Positions 19,725 to 29,380 are shown, counted from the stretch's first letter. The stretch is DNA of 64,000 nt from an uncultured Steroidobacter sp. (GCA_938008435.1 CALLKK010000015.1:62001-126000), one strand, 5' to 3'. The notes: generated from the sequence alone by a model not told the origin. Numbers and translations: made by a program.

Positions 19725-20894
19725 ATGTCGTTCAAGATCCTCACGCTCAACAATATTTCGGTGCGCGGCCTCGAACGGTTGCCGCGCGATCGCTATGAGG
19801 TGGCCTCGGAGATCGGCCACCCCGATGCGATCCTGGTGCGCTCGGCCGACATGCACTCGATGGAGATTCCCGAGAGCGTGAAGGCTGTGGCACGTGCGGG
19901 GGCGGGAACGAACAACATCCCGGTCGCGCGCCTGTCGCAGCGCGGCGTTCCGGTGTTCAACGCGCCGGGCGCCAATGCGAATGCGGTCAAGGAGCTCGTG
20001 ATCGCCGCGCTGTTCCTCGCGGCGCGCAATATCTGTCAGGCGTGGCAGTACGTGCGCTCGCTCGAAGGCAACGATCGCGAGCTCGAAGAAGCCATCGAAA
20101 AGGGCAAGAAGAAATTCGTCGGCTACGAGCTGCCCGGCCGCACGCTCGGCGTCGTCGGTCTCGGCGCGATCGGCGTCGAGGTGGCGAACGCCGCGCATTC
20201 GCTCGGCATGAACGTGCTCGGGTTCGATCCGCAGATCACGGTGCAACGCGCCTGGCAGCTGTCCTCGGGCGTGCAACAAGCGCTCTCGCTCGACGATCTA
20301 TTCGCGCGCAGCGACATCGTCACGGTACACGTGCCGTTGCTCGATGCGACGCGCCACTTGGTCAACGCCGCGCGCCTGAAACTGCTCAAGCCGCAGGCCG
20401 TCGTACTCAATTTCGCGCGCGCCGGCATCGTGGACGATGCGGCAGTGCTCGATGCCTTGAACGCCGGCAAGCTGCACGCGTACGTGTGCGACTTCCCGAC
20501 GAATCAGCTCAAGGATCACCCGAAGGTCATTGCGTTGCCGCATCTCGGCGCATCGACGCATGAGGCCGAAGAAAACTGCGCCATCATGGTGGCCGACACG
20601 CTGCGGGAGTTCCTGGAGAACGGCAATATCCGCCACTCGGTGAATTTCCCGGAAGCGATCATGCCGCGCACGGCTGGCGCTTCACGTCTGGCGATTGCCA
20701 ACGCGAACGTCCCGAACATGGTCGGTCAGATCTCGACGGCACTGGCGGCGGCGAAGCTCAACATTGCCGATCTGTTGAACAAATCGCGGGGCGAGCTTGC
20801 GTACACCCTCATCGACATCGACGGACCGATCCCGCCGAGCGTCATCGAGGAAGTCAGAGCGATTCAAGGCGTGCTGTCGGTGCGCGCCCTCTAA
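19725..20894 (+). CDS. serA: D-3-phosphoglycerate dehydrogenase (short form with ACT domain)
   Basis: Catalyses the first step of serine synthesis, feeding SerC just upstream. At 389 residues it is the short type: a 2-hydroxyacid dehydrogenase core plus a C-terminal ACT domain, without the intervening domain of the long form. Visible features are the Rossmann motif TLGVVGLGAIGVEVA (about 139-152), the conserved VTVHVPLLDATRHLVN and FARAGIVDDAAVLDAL, the catalytic His in PHLGASTHEAEENCA, and an ACT domain (about 318-389) that may sense serine. pheA follows after 17 bases. The serA call rests on family and context. Confidence 0.92.
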   Translation: MSFKILTLNNISVRGLERLPRDRYEVASEIGHPDAILVRSADMHSMEIPESVKAVARAGAGTNNIPVARLSQRGVPVFNAPGANANAVKELVIAALFLAARNICQAWQYVRSLEGNDRELEEAIEKGKKKFVGYELPGRTLGVVGLGAIGVEVANAAHSLGMNVLGFDPQITVQRAWQLSSGVQQALSLDDLFARSDIVTVHVPLLDATRHLVNAARLKLLKPQAVVLNFARAGIVDDAAVLDALNAGKLHAYVCDFPTNQLKDHPKVIALPHLGASTHEAEENCAIMVADTLREFLENGNIRHSVNFPEAIMPRTAGASRLAIANANVPNMVGQISTALAAAKLNIADLLNKSRGELAYTLIDIDGPIPPSVIEEVRAIQGVLSVRAL

Positions 20895-20911
20895 CCGCCG
20901 CGGATGTATTC

Positions 20912-22084
20912 ATGAAAGGCCGCTCAGCCAAGAAAGCGAACAAACAAGCGAAAGACGCGAAGGCCGCCGACAAAGCGCTGCCGCCGGCGTCAGGCGCTGC
21001 CAGCGCCGAGCTCGATTCGATTCGCGCGCGCATCGACCGCATCGACGAACGTATCCACGAGCTCTTGAACGAGCGCGCCCGGCTGGCCCAGCAAGTCGGC
21101 ATCACCAAGAAGAAGACGCAGAGCACCGCCGAGTTCTATCGGCCCGAGCGCGAAGCGCAGGTGCTGCGTAAGGTGATCGAGCGCAACAAGGGGCCGCTCA
21201 AGAACGAAGAGGTCGTGCGCCTGTTCCGCGAGATCATGTCGGCGTGCTTGGCGCAGCAGGAGCCGCTCAAGGTGGCATTCCTCGGACCCGAAGGCACGTT
21301 CTCGCAACAGGCGGTGCTCAAGCATTTCGGCCATTCCGTGCGCGCACTGCCGCTCGCTGCGATCAGCGAGGTCTTCCAGGAAGTGCAGGCCGGTCACGCC
21401 GATTTCGGCGTCGTGCCGGTCGAGAACTCGACGGAAGGGACGGTCAACAACACGCTCGACATGTTCATTACTTCGCCGCTCAAGATCTGCGGCGAGATCG
21501 AGCTGCGTATCCATCAGCATCTGATGGGACGCATGCACGGCATGGAGAAGATCGTGCGCGTGTGCTCGCATCAGCAGTCGTTGGCCCAATGCCGCAACTG
21601 GCTGGACGAGCACCTGCCGGGGATAGAGCGCATCGCGGTGAGCAGCAATGCAGAAGCGGCGCGCCGTGCGCGCGACGAGGACGGTACGGCGGCCATCGCG
21701 GGGCAGGCAGCGGCCGAGGTCTACGGTCTCAACATCATCGTGCCCGAGATCGAGGATACGGACGACAACACGACGCGCTTTCTCGTCATCGGGCGCAAGC
21801 TGTTCGCCGCCAGCGGTCGCGACAAGACGACGCTGCTCTTGTCGGCGGGCGACACGCAGTCGCCGGGTGCGCTTTATCGGCTGCTCGAGCCGCTCGCCCG
21901 CAACAATATCAGCATGACGCGCATCGAGTCGCGGCCCTCGCGGCGCAAGAAGTGGGATTACTTGTTCTTCATCGACGTGGTCGGTCACGCCGACGAACCG
22001 CCGCTCAAGCACGCACTCGAGGAGCTGAAGAAGCGCGCTTCGCTGTTCCGCGTGCTCGGCTCTTATCCGTGCGCAGTGTTGTGA
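20912..22084 (+). CDS. pheA: Bifunctional chorismate mutase/prephenate dehydratase (P-protein)
   Basis: Converts chorismate through prephenate to phenylpyruvate for phenylalanine synthesis. The order of domains is a basic, Ala/Lys-rich extension (1-32), then chorismate mutase (about 33-115, LDSIRARIDRIDERIHELLNERARLAQQVG). Prephenate dehydratase follows (about 120-300, VAFLGPEGTFSQQAVLKHFG; VVPVENSTEGTVNNTLD; DDNTTRFLVIG). A C-terminal ACT regulatory domain carries the GALYRLLEPLARNNISMTRIESRPS motif that usually binds phenylalanine. Feedback inhibition by Phe is therefore expected. hisC starts 7 bases later. Confidence 0.97.
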   Translation: MKGRSAKKANKQAKDAKAADKALPPASGAASAELDSIRARIDRIDERIHELLNERARLAQQVGITKKKTQSTAEFYRPEREAQVLRKVIERNKGPLKNEEVVRLFREIMSACLAQQEPLKVAFLGPEGTFSQQAVLKHFGHSVRALPLAAISEVFQEVQAGHADFGVVPVENSTEGTVNNTLDMFITSPLKICGEIELRIHQHLMGRMHGMEKIVRVCSHQQSLAQCRNWLDEHLPGIERIAVSSNAEAARRARDEDGTAAIAGQAAAEVYGLNIIVPEIEDTDDNTTRFLVIGRKLFAASGRDKTTLLLSAGDTQSPGALYRLLEPLARNNISMTRIESRPSRRKKWDYLFFIDVVGHADEPPLKHALEELKKRASLFRVLGSYPCAVL

Positions 22085-22091
22085 CGCCAAC

Positions 22092-23207
22092 ATGAGCTTC
22101 GATCCCGTCTCGCTCATTGCGCCCGCCGTACGCGGGATTGCGCCCTACGTGCCCGGCAAGCCGCTCGAAGAGCTCGAGCGCGAGTACGGCATCCGCGACA
22201 GCATCAAGCTCGCATCGAATGAGAACCCGTTCGGTCCCGGTCCGCGTGCGCGCGAGGCGATCGTACGCGAGAGCGCCGAGCTCGGTCTGTACCCCGACGG
22301 TAATGGCTTTCGGCTCAAGCAGGCGCTGTCTCGCAAGCACGGCGTGCCGATGGAGTCGATCACGCTCGGCAACGGCTCGAACGACGTGCTCGTGCTGCTG
22401 GCGGAAGCATTTCTGACGCCGGCGACGGAAGCGGTCTACTCGCAATACGCGTTTGCGATCTATGCAATCGTGGTGCAGGCGACCGGCGCCCGCGGTCGTG
22501 CCGCGGCGGCACGACCGCCCGAGGATCCGATGCCGTACGGGCACGATCTTGATGCCATGCGCGCGCTCGTCAACGAACGGACGCGGCTCGTCTTCATCGC
22601 GAACCCGAACAACCCGACCGGCACGTTCGTGAACGCCGCGGCCTTGCGTTCGTTCGTGGCGTCGCTGCCGCTGACGACGCTCGTCGTCATCGACGAGGCG
22701 TACATCGAGTACACGGATCCTTCGTTCCCGGACACAAGCCGTTGGCTGAACGAGTTTCCGAATCTGGTCGTCACGCGCACCTTCTCGAAAGCGTATGGGC
22801 TGGCGGGCTTGCGCGTCGGCTATGCGTTGTCTCACCCGGTGGTGGCGGATGCGCTCAATCGCGTGCGCCAGCCGTTCAACGTCAACTCGATCGCGCTTGC
22901 CGCGGCGTGCGCTGCGCTCGAAGATCAGGAGCACATCGAGCGTTCCGTCGCGGCGAATCGCGCGGGTCTCGAACAGGTGAGGGCCGGGCTCGATCGAATC
23001 GGCCTGCGTCACTTCCCGAGCCAAGGCAATTTCGTGTTGGTCGATTGCGGGCGCGCGGCGCTGCCGGTGTACGAAGGCATGCTACGCCGCGGCGTCATCG
23101 TGCGACCGGTCGGCGGCTACGGTCTGCCGAACCATCTGCGCATCACGATCGGAACCGAATCCCAGAATCAGCGTATGCTTGCAGCCCTGGAACAGGCGCT
23201 CGCGTAA
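22092..23207 (+). CDS. hisC: Histidinol-phosphate aminotransferase (HisC2 type)
   Basis: A class II PLP aminotransferase of 371 residues. Conserved elements are KLASNENPFGPGPRA near the N-terminus, FIANPNNPTGTF, VVIDEAYIEY, and the PLP lysine in RTFSKAYGLAGLRVGYA. In the gyrA-serC-pheA series of Pseudomonas the corresponding gene is hisC2; such enzymes can also transaminate aromatic 2-oxoacids, which fits the aromatic neighbours. The ATG at 22092 overlaps nothing and follows pheA by 7 bases. A tyrA/cyclohexadienyl dehydrogenase gene, present next in Pseudomonas, is absent. Confidence 0.94.
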   Translation: MSFDPVSLIAPAVRGIAPYVPGKPLEELEREYGIRDSIKLASNENPFGPGPRAREAIVRESAELGLYPDGNGFRLKQALSRKHGVPMESITLGNGSNDVLVLLAEAFLTPATEAVYSQYAFAIYAIVVQATGARGRAAAARPPEDPMPYGHDLDAMRALVNERTRLVFIANPNNPTGTFVNAAALRSFVASLPLTTLVVIDEAYIEYTDPSFPDTSRWLNEFPNLVVTRTFSKAYGLAGLRVGYALSHPVVADALNRVRQPFNVNSIALAAACAALEDQEHIERSVAANRAGLEQVRAGLDRIGLRHFPSQGNFVLVDCGRAALPVYEGMLRRGVIVRPVGGYGLPNHLRITIGTESQNQRMLAALEQALA

Positions 23208-23275
23208 CAGGACGTGGCGCGTGTCTTGCGCGCCTTTGAACACAGAGCACTAGCGAATACACGATCACCTTCGCC

Positions 23276-24586
23276 ATGCCGAATTATCTCGTTCATCCCA
23301 CGCAGACTGTTGGCGGCACGATCCGAGTGCCGGGAGACAAGTCGATTTCGCATCGTTCGTTGATGTTGGGCGGCATCGCGGAAGGCGTGACGGAAGTGCG
23401 CGGCTTTCTCGAAAGCGAAGACTGCCTGGCGACCATGGCGGCGATGCGCGCGCTCGGCGTGCGCGTCGAGCGGACCGGACCGCAAGAGGTGCACGTCTAC
23501 GGCAACGGTTTGAAGGGCCTACGCGCTGCCGGCCATGCGCTCGACATGGGCAACTCGGGCACGGCGATGCGCTTGATGACGGGATTGTTGTCGGGTCAAC
23601 CTTTCGACAGCGAGCTCATCGGCGACAGCTCCCTCATGCGCCGGCCGATGGAGCGGGTCGCGAAGCCCCTTCGGCTCATGGGTGCGCAAATCGAGACCTT
23701 GGAGGGCAAGCCGCCCGTTCGCATCAAAGGCGGCGCGAGCTTGCAGGGCATTCGCTACGAGCTGCCGGTGGCGAGCGCGCAGGTGAAGTCGGCCATCCTG
23801 CTGGCGGGTCTGCAGGCAGCAGGCGAGACGATCGTGGTCGAACCGGCGGTCACGCGCGATCACACGGAGCGGATGCTGCAGAGCTTCGGCTGCGAGCTGA
23901 GCGCGGCGCAGGGCGAGGTGAAGCTCAAGCCGCCCGCGCGGCTCGAAGCCTGTTCGCTCGATGTGCCCGGCGACTTCTCTTCGTCGGCTTTCTTCCTCGT
24001 GGCCGGCTCAATTGCGCAGGGTAATGGGCTCACGATCTCGGGCGTCGGCGTCAACCCGACGCGGACCGGCTTGCTGGACATTCTCGCGCTCATGGGCGCG
24101 GACCTGCGCGTGGTGAATCACCGCACCGCGGGCGCAGAGCCGGTGGCCGACATCGAAGTGCGTCCGGCGCAGCTCAAGGGCATTCACGTGCCCGAGCACC
24201 TCGTGCCGCTGGCGATCGACGAGTTCCCCGTGCTGTTTATCGCGGCAGCGTGCGCCGAAGGCGAAACGCTGGTCACGGGCGCCGAGGAATTGCGCGTCAA
24301 AGAAAGCGACCGCATCGCGGTCATGGCAGAAGGCCTACAGGCGATGGGCGTCGAATGCGAGGTGCTGCGCGACGGTATCCGCATTCAAGGCCGCACCAGC
24401 CCCCACGTCTTTTCCGGCGGCACGGTCCACAGCCATGGCGATCACCGCATCGCGATGTCCTTTGCCGTCGCCAGCCTGCGGGCTGCACAGCCGATCGAAA
24501 TCATCGATGTGGCCAACGTCGCCACGTCGTTCCCCGACTTTCCGGGCGTTGCCCGCGCTGCAGGTCTCAACGTCGAGCTGAAATAA
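23276..24586 (+). CDS. aroA: 3-phosphoshikimate 1-carboxyvinyltransferase (EPSP synthase)
   Basis: Transfers enolpyruvate from PEP to shikimate-3-phosphate in aromatic synthesis; it is the target of glyphosate. The 436-residue protein shows PGDKSISHRSLMLGG (substrate Lys), LDMGNSGTAMRLMTGLLSGQ (PEP-binding region), RDHTERMLQSFG, and EELRVKESDRIAVMAEGL. In Pseudomonas this gene is fused to tyrA, whereas here aroA stands alone. cmk begins 12 bases after the stop, giving the widespread aroA-cmk-rpsA order. Confidence 0.97.
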   Translation: MPNYLVHPTQTVGGTIRVPGDKSISHRSLMLGGIAEGVTEVRGFLESEDCLATMAAMRALGVRVERTGPQEVHVYGNGLKGLRAAGHALDMGNSGTAMRLMTGLLSGQPFDSELIGDSSLMRRPMERVAKPLRLMGAQIETLEGKPPVRIKGGASLQGIRYELPVASAQVKSAILLAGLQAAGETIVVEPAVTRDHTERMLQSFGCELSAAQGEVKLKPPARLEACSLDVPGDFSSSAFFLVAGSIAQGNGLTISGVGVNPTRTGLLDILALMGADLRVVNHRTAGAEPVADIEVRPAQLKGIHVPEHLVPLAIDEFPVLFIAAACAEGETLVTGAEELRVKESDRIAVMAEGLQAMGVECEVLRDGIRIQGRTSPHVFSGGTVHSHGDHRIAMSFAVASLRAAQPIEIIDVANVATSFPDFPGVARAAGLNVELK

Positions 24587-24598
24587 CGGGTCGCAGCG

Positions 24599-25324
24599 GT
24601 GAGTGAGACGGTCGAGACGCCGGAAGGCGGGCAGTCGGGCCCGGTCAGCGTGCCCGTCATTGCCATCGACGGTCCGAGCGGATCGGGGAAGGGCACCATC
24701 TCGCGTCTCGTCGCCGCCCGGCTCGGTTGGCATCTGCTCGATAGCGGTGCGCTCTACCGTCTCGTCGCATTGGCGGGTCAGCGCCGCGGCTTGGCGCCCG
24801 ATGACGAAGCAGGGCATGCCCGGGTTGCCCGGGAGCTCGACGCCACGTTCGGCACGGGACCGGACGGCTCGGAACGCATCTGGCTCGAAGGTCAGGAGGT
24901 CAGCTCCCAGATCCGGACGGAAGAGGCTGGCGCAGGGGCCTCCCGTGTGGCGGCTATGCCGAGCGTCCGGGCGGGCCTGCTCGAGCGGCAGCGCGCCTTC
25001 GCTCAGCCGCCCGGCCTGGTGGCGGACGGGCGGGACATGGGCACCGTTGTTTTTCCTTCCGCACAGCTCAAGATCTTCCTCACGGCGAGCCCCGAGGAAC
25101 GGGCGCGTCGGCGATATAACCAGTTGAAAGAAAAGGGCCTCAGTGCTAACCTCGCCGCCCTTTCGCTGGAGATTGCCGAGCGCGATCGGCGCGACGCAAG
25201 CCGCGCGGTTGCCCCACTCAAGCCGGCCGACGACGCAATCATCGTGGATTCCACCTTGATGTCGATCGACGCCGTGGTGGCACGGGTGCTTGAGCTGGCC
25301 GCTGCACGTTTCTCGGTGAATTGA
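24599..25324 (+). CDS. cmk: Cytidylate kinase
   Basis: Phosphorylates CMP and dCMP. The P-loop reads AIDGPSGSGKGTISR, and the DGRDMGTVVFPSAQLKIFLTAS segment carries the conserved acidic motif. There is a LID region RARRRYNQLKEKG. The start is a GTG at 24599, giving 241 residues; the first 15 residues precede the conserved P-loop strand, as is usual. It lies between aroA and rpsA. Confidence 0.96.
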   Translation: MSETVETPEGGQSGPVSVPVIAIDGPSGSGKGTISRLVAARLGWHLLDSGALYRLVALAGQRRGLAPDDEAGHARVARELDATFGTGPDGSERIWLEGQEVSSQIRTEEAGAGASRVAAMPSVRAGLLERQRAFAQPPGLVADGRDMGTVVFPSAQLKIFLTASPEERARRRYNQLKEKGLSANLAALSLEIAERDRRDASRAVAPLKPADDAIIVDSTLMSIDAVVARVLELAAARFSVN

Positions 25325-25363
25325 CGCAAAGGCGCTTGGCTGTAGGCGCTGGGCTGTAGGGAC

Positions 25364-25380
25364 GCACGGCTGCGCCGTGC
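25364..25380 (+). terminator. Stem-loop between cmk and rpsA
   Basis: GCACGGC and GCCGTGC form a perfect 7-bp stem with a TGC loop, 40 bases after cmk. There is no T tract after it, so it may be an RNA structural element or a pause site rather than a terminator. The gap also contains two copies of a GGCTGTAGG-like word. Confidence 0.3.
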
Positions 25381-25519
25381 TGGCGCTTCCTCCCTGCTCG
25401 CACACGGCTGAGGCGACTGTTTTTAGGATCCGCGCGGGATGCGCGGTGTGACTAACAACCCCTTGTGTGCCAGGATGGCCGCAGGGATAGCGGGTCGCAG
25501 AGCGGCCCCGGAAACACTC

Positions 25520-27199
25520 ATGACCGAAAGTTTTGCGCAACTGTTCGAAGAAAGCCTGGCCTCTCAGAAGATCAAGCCGGGTGCCATCCTGACCGGACGC
25601 GTCGTCGAGGTCGGCCCGGATGTGGTCGTAGTCAACGCCGGTTTGAAGAGCGAGGCCGTCATTCCGGCCGAGCAATTCAAGAACGAGCGCGGCGAGATCG
25701 AAGTCAACGTCGGCGACGAGGTGGAAGTCGCGCTCGATAGCGTCGAAGACGGCACGGGCGAGACCCGTCTGTCGCGCGAGAAGGCCAAGCGTGCGCGCAC
25801 GTGGGCGCGTCTCGAACAGGCGTACGAGAAGCAAGAGATCGTCAAGGGCGTCATCAACGGCCGCGTGAAGGGCGGCTTCACCGTCGAGATCGATTTCGTC
25901 CGCGCGTTCCTGCCGGGCTCGCTCGTCGACGTGCGCCCGGTGCGCGATCCGTCCTACCTCGAAGGCAAGACCCTCGAGTTCAAGGTCATCAAGCTCGACC
26001 AGAAGCGCAACAACGTCGTTGTCTCGCGCCGTGCGGTCGTCGAGCAGGAATACAGCGCCGAGCGCACCGAGCTGCTCGAGAAGCTGCAGGAAGGGGCGGT
26101 CGTGCGCGGCACGGTCAAGAACCTCACCGACTACGGTGCGTTCGTGGACCTCGGCGGCATCGACGGCCTGCTGCACATCACCGACATGGCGTGGAAGCGC
26201 GTCAAGCATCCGTCGGAAGTCGTCAACGTCGGCGACGAGATCGACGTGCGCATCCTCAAGTTCGACCGCGAGCGTCAGCGCGTCAGCCTCGGCATCAAGC
26301 AGCTCGGCAACGATCCGTGGCAGAACATTGCGCGTCGCTATCCGACCGGCACGCGCCTGTTCGGTAAGGTCACGAACATCGCCGACTACGGCTGCTTCGT
26401 CGAGATCGAGGAAGGCGTCGAAGGCTTGGTGCACGTCTCCGAGATGGATTGGACGAACAAGAACGTCAATCCGTCGAAGGTCGTCCACATCGGTCAAGAG
26501 GTCGAGGTCATGGTGCTCGACATCGACGAAGAGCGCCGCCGCATCTCGCTCGGCATCAAGCAGTGCCAGCCGAATCCGTGGAAGGAGTTCGCGGACAACT
26601 ACAACCGCGGCGACCGCGTGAGCGGCCAGATCAAGTCGATCACCGACTTCGGCATCTTCATCGGGCTGCAGGGCGGCATCGACGGCCTCGTGCATCTGTC
26701 GGACATCTCCTGGGATGTGCCGGGCGAAGAAGCCGTGCGCAACTACCAGAAGGGTCAGACCGTCGAAGCGATGGTGCTGTCGATCGATCCGGAGCGTGAG
26801 CGCATCTCGCTCGGTATCAAGCAGCTCGCCAAGGATCCGTTCTCAACCTGGATCGCCGAGCATCCGAAGGGCTCGATCGTCAAGGGTCGCGTGCGCGAGG
26901 TCGACGCCAAGGGTGCGGTCATCGATCTCGGCGGCGGCGTGGAAGGTTATCTGCGCGCGTCCGAGCTGTCGCGTGATCGCGTCGAAGACGCCCGGACGGT
27001 GCTCAAGGTCGACGACGAGGTCGAGGCGAAGTTCACGAACGTGGACCGCAAGAGCCGCACGATCGCGCTGTCGATCAAGGCGAAGGAAATTCACGAAGAG
27101 AACGAAGCCGTTCAGGGGTATCGCGCGGGCGAAACCTCGACCGGCACCAGTCTCGGCGACTTGCTGAAGGAGCACATCGGAGGCCAGGACGCTTCCTGA
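25520..27199 (+). CDS. rpsA: 30S ribosomal protein S1
   Basis: S1 unfolds structured mRNAs at the ribosome. I place the start at the ATG at 25520 (MTESFAQLFEESL), giving 559 residues against 557 in E. coli; the open frame extends 27 codons upstream without similarity. Six S1 repeats are visible, for example GAILTGRVVEVGPDVVVVNAG, GAVVRGTVKNLTDYGAFVDLG, GTRLFGKVTNIADYGCFVEIE and GDRVSGQIKSITDFGIFIGLQ. ihfB follows, as in most gammaproteobacteria. Confidence 0.98.
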   Translation: MTESFAQLFEESLASQKIKPGAILTGRVVEVGPDVVVVNAGLKSEAVIPAEQFKNERGEIEVNVGDEVEVALDSVEDGTGETRLSREKAKRARTWARLEQAYEKQEIVKGVINGRVKGGFTVEIDFVRAFLPGSLVDVRPVRDPSYLEGKTLEFKVIKLDQKRNNVVVSRRAVVEQEYSAERTELLEKLQEGAVVRGTVKNLTDYGAFVDLGGIDGLLHITDMAWKRVKHPSEVVNVGDEIDVRILKFDRERQRVSLGIKQLGNDPWQNIARRYPTGTRLFGKVTNIADYGCFVEIEEGVEGLVHVSEMDWTNKNVNPSKVVHIGQEVEVMVLDIDEERRRISLGIKQCQPNPWKEFADNYNRGDRVSGQIKSITDFGIFIGLQGGIDGLVHLSDISWDVPGEEAVRNYQKGQTVEAMVLSIDPERERISLGIKQLAKDPFSTWIAEHPKGSIVKGRVREVDAKGAVIDLGGGVEGYLRASELSRDRVEDARTVLKVDDEVEAKFTNVDRKSRTIALSIKAKEIHEENEAVQGYRAGETSTGTSLGDLLKEHIGGQDAS

Positions 27200-27311
27200 T
27201 TGGCGAGGTTGCAGGCTGTAGGTCGTCGGTCGTAGCGGACGAAGCGGGCTCTGTCCGACTACGGCCGGCGTTTTACGGCCTGCTGCCAGCAAGAAGAACA
27301 ACGGGCCCGAC

Positions 27312-27614
27312 ATGACGAAATCGGAACTCATCGAGCTCATTGCAGCGAAACAAAAACACCTGCCCGCCAAGGATGTGGAGCTGGCTGTCAAACAGATCCT
27401 CGAGATCATGAGCGATGCGCTCGCGCAGGGCGGTCGCATCGAGATCCGCGGATTCGGCAGCTTTTCGCTGCATTTTCGTCCGCCGCGCCAGGGGCGAAAT
27501 CCCAAGACCGGCGAAACCGTCGCGCTCTCCGGCAAATACGTTCCCCACTTCAAGCCTGGCAAGGATCTGCGCGAGCGCGTCAATCAAGGCGCGGGCAACG
27601 CGATCCGCGATTGA
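27312..27614 (+). CDS. ihfB: Integration host factor beta subunit
   Basis: A DNA-bending histone-like protein that dimerises with IhfA. The 100-residue sequence is typical: MTKSELIELIAAKQ at the start, GRIEIRGFGSFSLHFRPPRQGRNPKTGE with the DNA-intercalating proline region, and HFKPGKDLRERVN at the end. The order rpsA-ihfB-lapA-lapB is the same as in E. coli. Confidence 0.97.
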   Translation: MTKSELIELIAAKQKHLPAKDVELAVKQILEIMSDALAQGGRIEIRGFGSFSLHFRPPRQGRNPKTGETVALSGKYVPHFKPGKDLRERVNQGAGNAIRD

Positions 27615-27742
27615 GTTGAGCCTGCCGCCCGTAGGCTCTACGCTGTCGCCAACGATGACGCCGGACTCCCGGCGTCTCTGTGCACGTTCCGGTCGGGCAG
27701 CGATGCTGCCCGCCATGTGAAGCCGACAGCCTAGAGCCGCTC

Positions 27743-28030
27743 ATGTCTCGTTTTGCTTTCCGCCTGTCGCTCGTACTTGCAGCGCTCGTCTCGCTGCTCA
27801 TCAGCGCGATGAATCGCGATGTCGTAGGCATCGAGCTGGCGTTCTTGCGGCTCGAATCGCCGCTCGGTCTGGCGCTCGTCGTTGCCTTCGTCGTGGGACT
27901 GCTGGCGGGGCTCACCTGGCGCAGCACGTGGATTGCCGAGCTCTTGGCCGAACGAGGCCGTCTGCGGCGGGCGCTGCGCATCGCCGAAGCGCAGGCTCGC
28001 GAGACATCGAGCGCGCGCGATGCTCGTTGA
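27743..28030 (+). CDS. lapA: Lipopolysaccharide assembly protein A domain protein (LapA/YciS)
   Basis: A 95-residue inner-membrane protein with two membrane helices (about 5-22 and 40-62) and a short cytoplasmic C-terminal coiled segment. It belongs to the LapA/YciS family. The ATG at 27743 is chosen because the upstream in-frame residues do not match the family. It overlaps lapB by 11 bases, so the two are translationally coupled. LapA works with LapB, which controls FtsH-dependent turnover of LpxC in E. coli. Confidence 0.88.
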   Translation: MSRFAFRLSLVLAALVSLLISAMNRDVVGIELAFLRLESPLGLALVVAFVVGLLAGLTWRSTWIAELLAERGRLRRALRIAEAQARETSSARDAR

Positions 28031-29207
28031 GCCATCGTCGACGCTCATCGTCGCGCTCTTCATCGCCGCTGCTGCGGGATGGTGCTTCGGGCGTTATCGA
28101 CGACCGGCTCCGCCCGGCGATGCGCAGCGCAATGAGCTCAAGCAGAGCTATTTCCAAGGGCTGCGCTTTCTCCTGAACGAAGAGCCCGACAAGGCGCTCG
28201 AAGTCTTCCTGCGCATGGTCGACGTCGACAACGACACGGTCGAGACGCACTTTGCGCTCGGCAACCTATATCGCAAGCGCGGCGAAGTCGAGCGGGCCAT
28301 TCGGGTACACGAGAACATCATTGCGCGCCCGGGACTCAGTGCCGAGCATCGCGTACACGCGACGTTCGCCCTTGCCGAGGACTACTTTCGTGCCGGGCTC
28401 TTCGATCGCGCCGAGGCGTTGTTCCAACAGCTGGCGAGCGAGGGTGCGCGACGCGCAGCGGCGTTGCGGTACCTCTTGCGTATCTACGAGCAGCAACGCG
28501 ATTGGGAGCAGGCCATCGCCGTGCACGAGCGGCTCGTTGCCATTGCGTCGGCGGAACATCCGACAGCGATCGCGCACTACCACTGCGAGTTGGCCGAGCG
28601 AGCGCGGATGCGCGGCGATTTCGCCGCGGCCCGTGCGCATTTGCGGCAGGCGCGCGAGGTGCAACGTAATTTTCCGCGCAGCGCGCTCGTGCGCGCCGAT
28701 GTCGCGCTCGATATGGGCGAGCCAGCGCTGGCCGCATTGTTGTGTCAGCGGCTCGTCGAGTTGCATCCGAAGCTCTTGCCCCTTGCGCTGCCCAGGGTCA
28801 TGCGCGCGTTGCGCGAACAGGGCGGCGAGGTGATCGAGCAGCGATTCGCCGCGTGGATTCGTCCCGAGCCGGCCGCGCGTGCACAGCTTGCCTATGCGGC
28901 GATCGTGGCAGGTCTGGAGCAGGAAGCCTTCGTGCTCGATTGCTTGCCCGACTTGCTGCGCGAAGAACCGAGCCTCGGCGAAATCGCACGTGCCTTGGCG
29001 GGCGAGCCGACGCAGTTGTCCAGGCAGCAACGCTCGGAGCTCGCCGCAGCGCTCGGGCGCATCTTGAGGCGCACACAGCGCTATCGCTGCGTCGATTGCG
29101 GTTTCGCGAGCGCAAGTCACTTCTGGCAGTGTCCCGGCTGTCGCAGTTGGGACGCCTTTGCACCCGTCGCGTTGCTCGACGTGACGCCCGGAGTCCATCG
29201 CCGCTGA
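28020..29207 (+). CDS. lapB: Lipopolysaccharide assembly protein B (LapB/YciM)
   Basis: LapB regulates LPS synthesis by directing FtsH to LpxC. The 395-residue protein has an N-terminal membrane helix (about 8-24), then the conserved junction AQRNELKQSYFQGLRFLLNEEPDKALEVF. Several TPR repeats follow, and a C-terminal rubredoxin-type zinc/iron site reads YRCVDCGFAS ... HFWQCPGCRSWDAF. The length is close to E. coli LapB (389). The start at 28020 lies inside the end of lapA. Confidence 0.95.
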   Translation: MLVEPSSTLIVALFIAAAAGWCFGRYRRPAPPGDAQRNELKQSYFQGLRFLLNEEPDKALEVFLRMVDVDNDTVETHFALGNLYRKRGEVERAIRVHENIIARPGLSAEHRVHATFALAEDYFRAGLFDRAEALFQQLASEGARRAAALRYLLRIYEQQRDWEQAIAVHERLVAIASAEHPTAIAHYHCELAERARMRGDFAAARAHLRQAREVQRNFPRSALVRADVALDMGEPALAALLCQRLVELHPKLLPLALPRVMRALREQGGEVIEQRFAAWIRPEPAARAQLAYAAIVAGLEQEAFVLDCLPDLLREEPSLGEIARALAGEPTQLSRQQRSELAAALGRILRRTQRYRCVDCGFASASHFWQCPGCRSWDAFAPVALLDVTPGVHRR

Positions 29208-29380
29208 CGCCGTGAGAGTGGTGAGACGACCGGCGCCTGCGCAGGCACCTCTCCGGGCCTGCGGTCATTTCCAGGCAAACGCTTCGTTATTCGGCATCCA
29301 CGCCGCTGCGACTTCAACAGAATGTTGCGAGGGAACGGGCGGGTGCCCGCTCCGCGTCACTGATAGCTAAGGAGAGCCGA

